Positions 29,401 to 38,111 are shown, numbered from the stretch's first letter. The stretch: DNA of 64,000 nt from JAFEDN01 sp963712715 (GCA_963712715.1 CAVQJI010000058.1:124001-188000), one strand, 5' to 3'. Notes: a model not told the origin generated them from the letters alone. Program-made: numbers and translations.

Positions 29401-30898
29401 TAGCCTTGAGTTGAGTTTGGATAAAACTTTGTGCTTTTTCACCATCTTTGTTTTCAATGGCTTCAAACAATTCCGCGTATACCGGATCAAACAAAGTATA
29501 GTAACGCTTATTAAAATATTTTCTTGTTGAATTCAGATTCTTGAGTAGCTGGATGTCGTAAGCCACGACAGGTGAAAAAGGAAAGCGGCCAAATTTATCC
29601 TTGCAGATACTGATCATGGCCTGCCAGGCGATGAGGGCAAAATTTCTGTTGAGAAAAGATAAAGAGTCCAGATCACGCTTATTCAAAAATCCGGCTATCG
29701 ATATCCAAAGCTCATCGGGAAAATCTTTTTCTTTTTTGACAATGCAGTTTGTAATGGATAAATTGGGTTTGGGTATCCAGTTAAGATGTTGACCTATTCT
29801 GATTAATAATTCCTTTTTTTGGTTAAATACTTCCAGTTTCAAATCGTTTGTTTCTTCATTTTCATCGTCAGCGTAATCGTCATCATCATACTCATCGACA
29901 TCCTCTTCACTATCCTCTTCAGGTACTTTTTCAATTTTCGCCTGAATTTCCTTCAGTTCGGATTGATAACGTGGATAACCAGTTTTCCTGAAAAAAAAGA
30001 CTGAATTTATAAAGATGTCATACTCAATTTTTTTTGCGATAATCTCTGCCTGGGTTTGATAATTCTCCAAAAAATTTTTTAATTTTTCGGCTTCTTTAAT
30101 AACTAAAATAACTGAATGATTTGTTTCATCAATAGTCGCATCCTGTACAATCAGATCAACTTTTTTAGAATACTCCTGCGAAATAGAGGCAAACTCTTTA
30201 AGATGGCATGTACGACGATAAATTTTATCCGAATTCTGGAAATTGAGTTGGTAGACATCGCATTCTTTTTTGTATGAATAAGTGAGTTCTTCTTTGTATG
30301 AAGCGAGTTCCTGGCAGAAATCGGTTTTTAATTCATCCAGAGCTTTTAGAGGGCGTATCTGAATTAATTTCACCATGGCGCAGACGATATAGTCCGTGCT
30401 GTTTTGAGGTATTTGGCCCCTCGGATAAAAAGATTGAATACTTTCGATAATTTTTTGCGCCTGGGTAATGCTGATCAACCCCAGTTGATGACACCTGGCC
30501 AGTAACGTACATGTTTTTGGAACGGGTAAACACCTCTTATTTTCCTTAATTAAACTGGTTAAAATAACATCCACCATTCTGCCGCATAAATTTTCCAAAG
30601 ATAAATTTTGGTCAATGGGCATATTATTAGGGTTAAAGAAATCAGCCAGAGAAAGCAGAATGACGCCATTCGAAAAGCCCAGTTCCTGCAAGCTATATCC
30701 CAGCGAACCAATATCCATTTCAATTCGCTTTTGCCCATTCCGAATATAATAATGGGTCGGTGGCTGCAAGCCGCGTTTTTTACATTCTTCCTCTACATCG
30801 TTAAGTAAGTCTAAAAGAATATTTGTTTCATTGGTTTTATATATGAAATTTGTTTTGGAAAATTGTATTTGAATATCAATTATCGATTTTTTTGTCAT
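26444..30898 (-). CDS. F-box/ankyrin giant protein, array copy 1 (intact, 1484 aa)
   Basis: Largest member, with an extra N-terminal domain. Residues 5-85 resemble a ubiquitin-like fold: strand IIDIQIQF, strand TNFIYKT, helix LLDLLNDVEEECKKRG, strand THYYIRNGQ and final SLQELGFSNGVILLSL. Then come a helical region shared with the other copies (185-325), an acidic run (328-350), the F-box (392-427, DFPDELWISIAGFLNKRDLD), module A from about 466 and module B from about 1000. The tail ends STTQCVLS, diverged from the others. AGGAG precedes the ATG, making this the likely first gene of the array transcript. AT-rich compared with flanking housekeeping genes. Confidence 0.82.
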   Translation of the reverse strand: MTKKSIIDIQIQFSKTNFIYKTNETNILLDLLNDVEEECKKRGLQPPTHYYIRNGQKRIEMDIGSLGYSLQELGFSNGVILLSLADFFNPNNMPIDQNLSLENLCGRMVDVILTSLIKENKRCLPVPKTCTLLARCHQLGLISITQAQKIIESIQSFYPRGQIPQNSTDYIVCAMVKLIQIRPLKALDELKTDFCQELASYKEELTYSYKKECDVYQLNFQNSDKIYRRTCHLKEFASISQEYSKKVDLIVQDATIDETNHSVILVIKEAEKLKNFLENYQTQAEIIAKKIEYDIFINSVFFFRKTGYPRYQSELKEIQAKIEKVPEEDSEEDVDEYDDDDYADDENEETNDLKLEVFNQKKELLIRIGQHLNWIPKPNLSITNCIVKKEKDFPDELWISIAGFLNKRDLDSLSFLNRNFALIAWQAMISICKDKFGRFPFSPVVAYDIQLLKNLNSTRKYFNKRYYTLFDPVYAELFEAIENKDGEKAQSFIQTQLKAKKTNVIDRVFYQKNSDGETAISLAGRYKLLKFLDFCFNTFIVEGHRLSRGANLLVKTGRYSEVMDDLNHSMSNEALWIFACICLCKQVELYEDITQKSAWQRTWMDEKEPQSLAGIAILLSSYDLLKLALEVVDGPEWVNHQEHIHNQVLREKSFHAANLYVTSTGLNFSPIEMAAFGKNQVIIDYIFGLMEPTAIFNSGYHNLLCYFIECKDLKGLVFYTRDSLNQDSDLFNRYLNVDSDHQLTPLGVAIAKNWMQGFKYLFMKAKYYSLDDEIFLTRHLRLALEFERVEIVKYLLDRGASPKKFDYTDYTSPAPAPIFYAIRKNNLQLVNLLLEKDITSLRPVTYNNKVFFPLIEAALNENEAIIRYLIEILGNLEAFEVLNEGLATYAEHKREKSLIKAAFNQIFSNLNGPSFTLKEEKIPSEEKFLSRRAPWFKLSLSVWVGILTGGFLEEKDLLYLLQTHSVFAFNVLQRVLDIYFFKPLSVCHLIDFSKNLYHQYASFHPRYYILFDYDYIRLFRFVEERNLLGAQRFIESKKNDPALIDKIFYQKDGFGESVVTLAHRLGFKSFLTFCYRIILLNNMEFISRRNVVHFNLAQALSFVFSPNEPMSESVLWIYACAHACNQRKFCQTIRQKPNWNKNWISPNSDFSLAMAAAILGCVDLLEFALNQLNTNQIEHRTTRISRGKMPLEFYNNEDYPMNTNDMVAISKNLRLIKTLNFYNGTSPEMLFYYIENKDIKGLTEFCQKWGHLEPYYYKTPFLPNTCYRIHSSAESWTMTPLIAAIFKNWMEGVQCIVENTCFSLQTERDPSNNNYFVPNALISAIDHGHADIVEYLLSKGANPNGFMDPENHRPAPIFYAIRHNRLDLVKLLHEYKASLEVEWENYSVDQCPLIYAIVNNRTETTQFLIKNTQNAAQRIEVAIQTYRAINCPYAWILSYLEKAYRNLTGKNLPHNTNDAWPNLFQPSSSGSNSSYSSTTQCVLS

Positions 30899-30920
30899 AT
30901 TTTTTCTCCTATAAGTTCAA

Positions 30921-31047
30921 TCAGGTTAATCCAAACTGCGTCGTGCTTGAAGAATGCGAGTTGGAACCTGAAGAGGATGGCTGAAATAAATTAGGCGCTT
31001 GCCTGATTGCTATTCCGATTTATTACACCAAAATTTTTTCTCTTCAT
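30921..31047 (-). pseudogene. fossil of a further F-box/ankyrin copy (both ends only)
   Basis: After a ribosome binding site like that of the other copies comes MKRKNFGVINRNSNQAS, clearly the family N-terminus, and then at once, out of frame, the family C-terminus PNLFQPSSSGSNSH through TTQFGLT and its stop. About 3.7 kb between them is gone. It shows that the array once had at least five members. Confidence 0.75.
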
Positions 31048-31129
31048 GATATTTCTTCCTCTGCATCAATAAGTAATTCTAAAAGAATATGAGTCTACAT
31101 CTCCTCCTTGTGAAGGTAAAGTTCATTTC

Positions 31130-31262
31130 GCGTCAGTTTAAGCGGTTGAGCCCCAAATGGCATAGTCATTGCGAGCGCAAGCGAAGCAATCCAGTACAGA
31201 GTTTCTAGAAAATTCGAACTGGATTACTTCGCTTACGCTCGCAATGACGGCTGCCCTTTTGG
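31130..31262. repeat. TCATTGCGAGC inverted repeat, copy 2
   Basis: Two inverted arms (31164-31194 and 31219-31249) of the TCATTGCGAGCGNNAGCGAA family around a short spacer. The left flank still reads GCGTCAGTTTAAGCGGTTGAG, as in the mini-transposon at 14528, but the right terminal repeat has eroded. Other copies lie in 14528-14693 and 50766-50892. Confidence 0.75.
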
Positions 31263-31288
31263 AAGAATGATCGCGGGACGGCGGCAAC

Positions 31289-31453
31289 TATACCGCGTGA
31301 CCTCTCAATTTGCGGGTTTTAGCGCCCAGCTGTTGGCCAGATTGTGTTTTAAAAAACATGCGCATAGTTACTCATATGCAAATGTTTTTTAAAGCACAAG
31401 ATGGCCTGCAGATGGGATGCTAAAAACCGCAAATTGAGAGGTCACGCGGTATA
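31289..31453. repeat. 165-bp near-perfect palindrome
   Basis: Begins TATACCGCGTGACCTCTCAA and ends with its complement; the inner arms TTTTAAAAAACATG and complementary ATGTTTTTTAAA meet near 31371. The two arms of about 80 bases pair almost completely. It lies between the 3' end of htrA and the start of the effector array. It looks like a mini-transposon of a different family, and on RNA it would form a strong hairpin that could end htrA transcription. Confidence 0.7.
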
Positions 31454-31489
31454 AAACCGCAGTTTTAATTGTGCTCATAGAATGCTGCG

Positions 31490-32812
31490 TTAAACATCCT
31501 GTTCAATGACTACGAACAGACCGGTATTGTTGCGATTTACCTGCAGGAGCAACTGTTTGGGCTTGGCCGCCAGCACGGTTTCCAGCTCTTTGACTGAGGC
31601 CACCAGTTGTTGATTGGCGTGAGTGATGACATCGCCAGGCTGTAAACCGGCCAAAGCGCCACGGCTGGTTTCACCGACACCGGCGACGATAACGCCCTGG
31701 AGTAAAGTATCATCGCTTTCCAGTTCATTAAAATCGCGTAATTGCAATCCGCCAATAAATGGGGTTTCGCGCTGTTTGGCGAGTTTTAGTGGATCGCCGA
31801 CGTCAGCTGTCAGCGTCTGAATTTTACCGTTTCTGGAAACTTCCAGCTTTATGGCAGTGCCGGGACGCATCATCCCCAAATTGTTGCGCAACTGTTCAGA
31901 ACTGTGAATGGATTTCCCATCCAGTGAAATAATAATGTCAGAAACTTTGATACCCGCTTTATCCGCAGGGGATTCAGGAATAATAGTGGTGACGACAGCG
32001 CCCTGATCTGATTTTAAATTCAGCGCACTCGCCAGGGGTGAGGTAATGTCCTGCGCGACCACGCCCAGGATGCCGCGCTCAACTTTCCCATACTTGAGCA
32101 GCTGCTGCGCGATACTGTCTACCATGTTACTCGGAATAGCGAAGCCGATGCCGACATTACCAAGAATCGGCGTGACCAGAGCAGTATTTATACCCACTAA
32201 TTCGCCTTTCATGTTAACTAACGCGCCGCCGGAATTGCCAGGATTAATGGGGGTATCCGTTTGGATAAAACTTTGAAAACCTTCAATTTTTGGTTCACTG
32301 CGATTGAGGGCGCTGATAACACCGGAAGTAACGGTTTCCGTTAATCCGAAAGGGCTGCCGATCGCCGCGACAAAATCCCCAACCTGCAATTGATCCGAGT
32401 CTCCAATAGGCACGGCAGTTAAATTGGGAGCATTAATTTTGAGGACGGCCACGTCGAAACCATCATCTTCGCCAACAGTTCGGGCTAAGTAACGCCGGCC
32501 GCTTTGTAAAGTCACGACTATAATTTTGGTTTGGGAAATCACGTGGGCATTGGTAACGATCAACCCCTGGTTAGCATCAATGATGACCCCGGATCCCAAC
32601 CCCACTTGCGGACGCGACGAACCCGGACCCGGTTCTTTTTCCGTAGTGATTTTAACGACCCCGGGAGTGACCTTATGCAGCATAGGCGCCAGAGAATAGG
32701 CCGGACTGTTAGACGAGACCGTCGGGGGTGGCGTTTCCGCCTGGGAAGCCAAAGGTAGCCCTACGAGTCCTATGCCCACTGTTAACGATAGCCAATAAAT
32801 TAACTTTTTCAT
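31490..32812 (-). CDS. periplasmic serine protease DegP/DegQ (HtrA)
   Basis: Quality-control protease and chaperone of the envelope. A signal peptide ends near ASQA (residue 25). The catalytic triad is H90 (VTNAHV), D120 (DDGFDVAVLKI) and S194 (PGNSGGAL). Two PDZ domains follow (ESPADKAGIKVSDIIISLDG and SRGALAGLQPGDVITHANQ). The length of 440 residues is closer to DegQ than DegP. It is 22 bases downstream of pgeF in a likely rluD-pgeF-htrA transcript. Confidence 0.93.
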   Translation of the reverse strand: MKKLIYWLSLTVGIGLVGLPLASQAETPPPTVSSNSPAYSLAPMLHKVTPGVVKITTEKEPGPGSSRPQVGLGSGVIIDANQGLIVTNAHVISQTKIIVVTLQSGRRYLARTVGEDDGFDVAVLKINAPNLTAVPIGDSDQLQVGDFVAAIGSPFGLTETVTSGVISALNRSEPKIEGFQSFIQTDTPINPGNSGGALVNMKGELVGINTALVTPILGNVGIGFAIPSNMVDSIAQQLLKYGKVERGILGVVAQDITSPLASALNLKSDQGAVVTTIIPESPADKAGIKVSDIIISLDGKSIHSSEQLRNNLGMMRPGTAIKLEVSRNGKIQTLTADVGDPLKLAKQRETPFIGGLQLRDFNELESDDTLLQGVIVAGVGETSRGALAGLQPGDVITHANQQLVASVKELETVLAAKPKQLLLQVNRNNTGLFVVIEQDV

Positions 32813-32834
32813 ATAAATCCTCTTTTAAAGATGA

Positions 32835-33560
32835 CTATGTGCGCCAGATTAGACTGGCCATGCGTCCTGTTGTGCCCTGGTCTCGCCGGTATGAATAAAA
32901 ACGGTCTCTGTCACAGAACGTGCATAAACCGCCACCATAAACATTCTGCATCGGCACCTGGCAGTGACTTAAATTAATTTTTGCCAACTGATATATGTCT
33001 GCGAGCCAACGCCCATTTTCAGCCTGGCAAAAGCCGGCAGCATAATCCGAATGGCGGGAAATAAATTTTTCCCGTACCTCAGAGCCTACTATAAAATGAT
33101 CAGGACCGATAGCAGGGCCCAACCATACCAGCAAATCAATTGCGGGAGCCTGCAAAGCGAGGATAGCGGTATCAATCACTCCCGCCAACAATCCCCGCCA
33201 ACCGGCATGGACAGCGGCAATTTTATCACCACTTCGGCTGGTCAGAAACAGCGGCAAACAATCCGCGGTTAAAATCGCACAAATCTTTTGGGGAGATTGA
33301 GTATAAGCTGCGTCGCCAATAAATGACGCAGGGTCATCGAGGTTAACCGCGTTAACGCCATGCACCTGTTCCAGCCACACTGGCGTCTGAGGCAGCGCTA
33401 ACTCGCGGCTTAATCGCTGACGATTAGCAGCGACCGCGGCGGGGTCGTCCTGCACGTGCATCGCCAGATTGCCAGAGCATCGCGTCGTCACCACCGCGCG
33501 CACCTCGGCAGGCGCCGGCCATTCCGGGATTAGAAAATGACTCGTTTTAACCATTATCAT
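32835..33560 (-). CDS. pgeF: peptidoglycan editing factor PgeF (YfiH, multicopper polyphenol oxidase family)
   Basis: Purine-nucleoside/laccase-like enzyme thought to remove wrongly inserted serine from murein precursors. The family patterns are clear: CSGNLAMHV, WLEQVHGVNAV, ILTADCLPLFL (Cys ligand) and AAVHAGWRGLLAGV (His ligand), with WLGPAIGPDHFIVG near the end. Its start overlaps the rluD stop (ATGA), as in E. coli. Confidence 0.93.
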   Translation of the reverse strand: MIMVKTSHFLIPEWPAPAEVRAVVTTRCSGNLAMHVQDDPAAVAANRQRLSRELALPQTPVWLEQVHGVNAVNLDDPASFIGDAAYTQSPQKICAILTADCLPLFLTSRSGDKIAAVHAGWRGLLAGVIDTAILALQAPAIDLLVWLGPAIGPDHFIVGSEVREKFISRHSDYAAGFCQAENGRWLADIYQLAKINLSHCQVPMQNVYGGGLCTFCDRDRFYSYRRDQGTTGRMASLIWRT

Positions 33561-34483
33561 CAGGTCTCTTCCTCCTGCAATTGTTTCAGCAATTGTTGTA
33601 TATCCTCGGGAATTGGGCTGATCCAGGACAGGGTTTCACCTGTTCGCGGATGAACCAGTGTCAATTGCACCGCATGCAAAGCCTGTCGATGAAATTTCAA
33701 AGAACCAGTGGCGCATTTACGTCCATACACAGCATCGCCGGTGAGTGGATGTTGAATATGCGCGAAGTGAACACGAATCTGATGGGTTCGTCCCGTCTCC
33801 AGTTCCACCCGAACATAGGTATGCGCCCGAAATGATTTCACCACCCGATAGTGCGTGATCGCCAGCTTACCGGTTTTCTGCACAGTCATTTTGGTGCGCT
33901 GAGTGGGATGACGTCCCATCATGGTTTTGATACTGCCGCTGCCAGAGAGCACTCCCTGTGCAACGGCGACATATTCGCGTTTAATTTCGCGCCGCTGCAG
34001 GCTATCAACGAGATGGTGATGAGCGGATAAATGACGAGCGACCACCAGTAATCCTGACGTTTGCTTATCGAGACGGTGCACCAAACCAGCGCGTGGCACT
34101 GTCGCCAACTGCGGGTCGTGATGAAGGAGGGCGTTCACCAGCGTATGTTCGGGATTCCCTGCGCCAGGATGCACTACCAATCCGGCGGGTTTGTCAATAA
34201 CGAGAATATCCTCATCCTCATAAATAATTTTTAAGGGAATTTCCTCTGCAAGCCAGGATTCTTTGGGCGCTAATTCGGTGGCAATGACGATTTCCTGGCC
34301 TAAGCAAACGCTGGTACGCGGCTTCGATTCGATCTGATGATCAACCTGAACAAAACCGCCCCGTATCCAATGCTGAATTTGTGAACGGGAATACTGCGGA
34401 CAAAGCGCCGCCAAAACTTGATCTAAACGGCGGCGATCCCATTCCGCCGGCACCGTCTGTTCGAGGTAAATGCGGTTATTCAT
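33560..34483 (-). CDS. rluD: 23S rRNA pseudouridine synthase RluD
   Basis: Converts uridines in helix 69 of 23S rRNA. An N-terminal S4 domain (RRLDQVLAALCPQYSRSQIQ) is followed by the catalytic domain with the active Asp in LVHRLDKQTSGLLVVAR, plus the RluA-family closing motif GRTHQIRVHFAHIQHPLTGD. 307 residues. In E. coli rluD-yfiH is divergent from bamD; here a Lon-like and an ATPase gene separate them. Confidence 0.94.
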   Translation of the reverse strand: MNNRIYLEQTVPAEWDRRRLDQVLAALCPQYSRSQIQHWIRGGFVQVDHQIESKPRTSVCLGQEIVIATELAPKESWLAEEIPLKIIYEDEDILVIDKPAGLVVHPGAGNPEHTLVNALLHHDPQLATVPRAGLVHRLDKQTSGLLVVARHLSAHHHLVDSLQRREIKREYVAVAQGVLSGSGSIKTMMGRHPTQRTKMTVQKTGKLAITHYRVVKSFRAHTYVRVELETGRTHQIRVHFAHIQHPLTGDAVYGRKCATGSLKFHRQALHAVQLTLVHPRTGETLSWISPIPEDIQQLLKQLQEEET

Positions 34484-34531
34484 GCCCCATTATAACATAA
34501 CCGCTTACCCGGGACGTACTATAATTATTAG

Positions 34532-36601
34532 ATGATGAAAATTAGGCCGTTATCTCCCAAAGAACTGAGTACAAAATGCAGTCCCAAACTGTTAGATTTT
34601 AGGACAACCTCAGAATTAACCGTGTTGAGTGAGCCTGTGGGGCAGGAACGTGCGATGGCGGCCATTGAATTTGGTATTCATATCCAGGATAACGGCTATA
34701 ATTTATACCTTTTGGGGCCCGAGGGAACGGGAAAACATCATATTATCAATGCGGTCCTCAAACAACAGGCCAGACTGGAACCCCCCGCTGACGATTGGTG
34801 CTATATCAATAACTTTAAAAACCCACAAAAGCCTTTGTCCTTGCGTCTGCCAGCCGGAATGGGGCCCGTCCTGCAAAAAAACATGGCGGATTTGGTGGAA
34901 AAATTACGGCCGCTGGTCCCCGCCATTTTAGCGAAGCCGGATTTTAGCGCAGAGGTAAAGCAGGCCATTAAACCACTTCTCGACCAGTTGCAATACCGGT
35001 TTCGGGATTTGCCCGCGGTCATTGATTATTTAAACGCGGTCGAAGCGGACATTATTAAGAATATCAAGGAATTTTACCCGTCCGGAACCAACCCCAGGGA
35101 TTTCGCCCTGCGGAATTACGAGGTGAACGTGCTGGTGACGCATGCACCGGATCTGGGCGCTCCGGTGGTTTATGAAGATCATCCTTCTTTACCGAATCTG
35201 ATCGGCCGTATGGAATATTTAGCCCAGTTCGGCGCTCTGGTGCCTGATTTTACCTTAATTCGTCCGGGGACGTTACATTGCGCCAATGGTGGTTATTTAA
35301 TCCTCGATGCCCAACAATTACTGTCACAGCCTTATGCCTGGGATAGTTTAAAGCGGGCCTTATTCGCTCAAAACATCAAACTGGAATCGTTAGGTCAGGT
35401 TATGGGGTTGCCGGGGGCCGCCATTTCTCTCGAACCCGAAGCAATCCCGCTTCATGCTAAAATTATTCTGCTGGGAGACCGGCCGTTATATTATTCTCTC
35501 TGCGAACATGACCCTAATTTCGCCGATCTTTTTAAGGTATCGGCGGATTTTAGTAATCATATTCCCCGTACTCCCGGTAATTTTTTAATCTTTGCCAGGC
35601 TGCTCGCGACGATTATTAAAAAAGAAAATCTATTGCCACTCAACCGCCACGCTGTCGCTAAAGTTATTGACCATAGTGGCCGTTTGGCCAACGATTCACA
35701 AAGATTGTTCACGCACATGCGTTGTCTGGTGGATTTATTACGCGAATCCAGTTATTGGGCGAAACAAAATCAGCACAAAGTCATCAGAAGTGTTGACGTG
35801 GAAGAAGCGATTCAACAGCAAATTTACCGTGTCAATCGCATCGAAACCAGAATTCACGAGGACTTTGAGCGCAATGTTTTATTAATAGATACCAAAGGCG
35901 AAAAAATCGGGCAGATCAATGGCCTGTCGGTATTACAAATAGGAAATTATTCTTTTGGCTCTCCCAGCCGGATTACGGCTACCGTGCGGTTGGGTAAAGG
36001 CGAGGTGGTTGATATCGAAAGGGAAGTGGAGTTGGGCGGATCCCTCCATTCGAAAGGGGTTTTTATTCTTTCCGGATTTCTCAATGGGCGTTACCTCGTA
36101 GACCAGCACCTGTCGATTTCCGCAAGTTTAGTGTTTGAACAAAATTACGGGGAAGTAGAAGGTGACAGCGCTTCTGCTGCTGAATTGGCGGCATTATTGT
36201 CAGCGATTGGGCGTTTGCCTGTTAAGCAGTCTTTTGCCATTACCGGTTCCGTTAATCAATACGGGCTCATCCAGGCCATCGGCAATGTGAATGAAAAAAT
36301 CGAAGGTTTTTTTTCTATCTGTAAAGCCAAAGGATTGACGCGTCAGCAGGGAGTCATCATTCCCGCAGCGAATGTCCAGCATTTAATGCTGAAAGATGAA
36401 GTGGTCGCCGCTGCGAAAAAGAAAATGTTCTTCGTCTATGGCGTTCGCACCATTGACCAGGTCATGTCAATCCTGACCGGCATTCCAGCCGGCAAAGCAA
36501 ACAAAAAAGGTAATTTCCCTGAAAATACGGTCAACGGTTACATAGAACAGCATTTACTAAAATATGCCGAGCACGCAGAAGGCAACCATAAAAACGATTG
36601 A
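34532..36601 (+). CDS. ATP-dependent Lon-like protease (YcbZ/LonB type)
   Basis: A 689-residue cytosolic protease. The N-terminal AAA part has Walker A GPEGTGKHH near residue 67 and a Walker-B-like GGYLILDAQQLL. The C-terminal S16 domain carries the Ser-Lys dyad S546 (EGDSASAAEL) and K589 (GNVNEKIEG), with FAITGSVNQYGLIQAIG between. It lacks the Lon N-terminal substrate-binding domain. It is shorter than the roughly 800-residue members, missing mainly in the helical region around residues 110-180. Start chosen at ATG ATG, the first in-frame codons; no strong ribosome binding site. Confidence 0.88.
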   Translation: MMKIRPLSPKELSTKCSPKLLDFRTTSELTVLSEPVGQERAMAAIEFGIHIQDNGYNLYLLGPEGTGKHHIINAVLKQQARLEPPADDWCYINNFKNPQKPLSLRLPAGMGPVLQKNMADLVEKLRPLVPAILAKPDFSAEVKQAIKPLLDQLQYRFRDLPAVIDYLNAVEADIIKNIKEFYPSGTNPRDFALRNYEVNVLVTHAPDLGAPVVYEDHPSLPNLIGRMEYLAQFGALVPDFTLIRPGTLHCANGGYLILDAQQLLSQPYAWDSLKRALFAQNIKLESLGQVMGLPGAAISLEPEAIPLHAKIILLGDRPLYYSLCEHDPNFADLFKVSADFSNHIPRTPGNFLIFARLLATIIKKENLLPLNRHAVAKVIDHSGRLANDSQRLFTHMRCLVDLLRESSYWAKQNQHKVIRSVDVEEAIQQQIYRVNRIETRIHEDFERNVLLIDTKGEKIGQINGLSVLQIGNYSFGSPSRITATVRLGKGEVVDIEREVELGGSLHSKGVFILSGFLNGRYLVDQHLSISASLVFEQNYGEVEGDSASAAELAALLSAIGRLPVKQSFAITGSVNQYGLIQAIGNVNEKIEGFFSICKAKGLTRQQGVIIPAANVQHLMLKDEVVAAAKKKMFFVYGVRTIDQVMSILTGIPAGKANKKGNFPENTVNGYIEQHLLKYAEHAEGNHKND

Positions 36602-36611
36602 CAACATTTTT

Positions 36612-38111
36612 TTATCCGAACAAGTCTGTTAAATTGATGTCCTGGCTAATGAGTTCCTCAGACCAGATATTGCGTTTTAAACCGGCGGGGGTGATGAGCG
36701 CCAAATTAATTTGTTTATGAGTAGGAAAATGGCGTTCGAAAATCTCTATTTTATTTTTTAAATTTTGTGCATACGATTTATCAATAATAAATGGCTTGTG
36801 GCTATATTTAATTTCACATAGAGTAATATTATTGTCAGCGCGGTCAAATAGTAAGTCAATTTGAGTTCCTGATTCTGAAATTTTATTTTTCGGTACATAT
36901 CGCCAGCTACCTATTTTGCAATTGATATGGCTTATGCCCAACGCCTCCAGAATATTATCAATATGTTTTAGGCAAATATTTTCAAATGCGTATCCCGCCC
37001 AGTTATACCAGGATGGGGTATTGCTGGCATTAGTCCAATAAGATTTATTTTTTAACGCGAGGACACGATGTTCTGCGAATTCAGCAATCCAGTTTAAGTA
37101 AAATAAAGTATATTCATCCACTACTCGAAAAAACTGATCACGTTTATGATGTCCGTAAGGTATAAAACCCTGAATAAAGCCGGATGCCTCCAGCTCGTTG
37201 AGACGTTTGTCAAATCTTCCCCCCGATGTTTTTCCAACTTCCTGCACCAGCTTTTCTTTACTGATCCCATAGTGGTGTCTGGCGATAGCGCGCATAATCT
37301 GCATACTGAGTTCTGGATTGTCAAATAACGCAGAATACAGGCGGGAAAATTCCTGATATAAGTGACCATCCTGCTGGAAGCAAATAGAGTCAATATTTTG
37401 AATAACTGATTTTGATTTTTTAATCTGTTCCAAATAATGGGGGATTCCTCCCATAATCATATAAATATCCAGGATGTGCGTGGATTTAAGATGAATATCC
37501 CGATGAACGAGAAATTTCTTAACCTGCAATAAATCGAAAGGCTTTAATTGTAACATCCTGGTAATGCGATTATGCAATCCGCCTTTGGCGTTTATGAGAT
37601 GATCCAGCATCCAGGAAGCCGCTGATCCACAAACAATTAGTTTTAACTGCCGCCATTGGCTCCAGCGTGTGTTCCAGAAATAATCCAGTGCCTGAATCAA
37701 ACCAGATTTTTTAGTAGCCATCCAGGGTAGTTCATCAAAAAAAAGCGTGATTTTTTTAGTCTTAAATATTTCTAATTCTATTTCTAATTGCTGACTAAGC
37801 CATTCAAATGCCGCATGCCAGTTTGCTGGAGACTTAAAAAACATTCTGTGGTCCGGGAAATCATGTGAAGATTCCGTGGAATAGAATTTTTTTACCATGG
37901 TGTCGGTGAAACGTTCCAGGTGTTCACGTTTATGGCCGTCTTTAATTCCCGTAAATTCAATATAAAAACCTTTTGGCTGGAAAAAATTCCGTACTAAATA
38001 AGTTTTTCCAACTCGCCTCCTGCCGTAAACCGCTAAAAATTCGGCTGACGGAGACGACCAAATCTCCTTAAGAAGTTCAATTTCACGTTCCCGGCCAATA
38101 ATTTTATTCAT
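36612..38111 (-). CDS. AAA ATPase with DUF234-type nuclease-like C-terminus
   Basis: A 499-residue protein with Walker A VYGRRRVGKTYLV near residue 30, Walker-B-like ITLFFDELPWM and sensor region LIVCGSAAS, the layout of the archaeal-ATPase family (PF01637-like). The C-terminus has D-x2-F-D then ITLCEIKYS, which fits a PD-(D/E)xK core of DUF234. A winged-helix-like middle (RHHYGISKEKLVQEVGKTSG) links them. Function unknown. AT-rich, inserted between rluD and bamD, and preceded by an unusual four-site palindrome touching its GGAG site, so probably acquired. Confidence 0.82.
   Translation of the reverse strand: MNKIIGREREIELLKEIWSSPSAEFLAVYGRRRVGKTYLVRNFFQPKGFYIEFTGIKDGHKREHLERFTDTMVKKFYSTESSHDFPDHRMFFKSPANWHAAFEWLSQQLEIELEIFKTKKITLFFDELPWMATKKSGLIQALDYFWNTRWSQWRQLKLIVCGSAASWMLDHLINAKGGLHNRITRMLQLKPFDLLQVKKFLVHRDIHLKSTHILDIYMIMGGIPHYLEQIKKSKSVIQNIDSICFQQDGHLYQEFSRLYSALFDNPELSMQIMRAIARHHYGISKEKLVQEVGKTSGGRFDKRLNELEASGFIQGFIPYGHHKRDQFFRVVDEYTLFYLNWIAEFAEHRVLALKNKSYWTNASNTPSWYNWAGYAFENICLKHIDNILEALGISHINCKIGSWRYVPKNKISESGTQIDLLFDRADNNITLCEIKYSHKPFIIDKSYAQNLKNKIEIFERHFPTHKQINLALITPAGLKRNIWSEELISQDINLTDLFG

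Noticed and set aside
33581..33835. Antisense frames opposite rluD and other housekeeping genes
   Set aside because: They overlap well-supported genes on the other strand and show no family motifs or ribosome binding sites.
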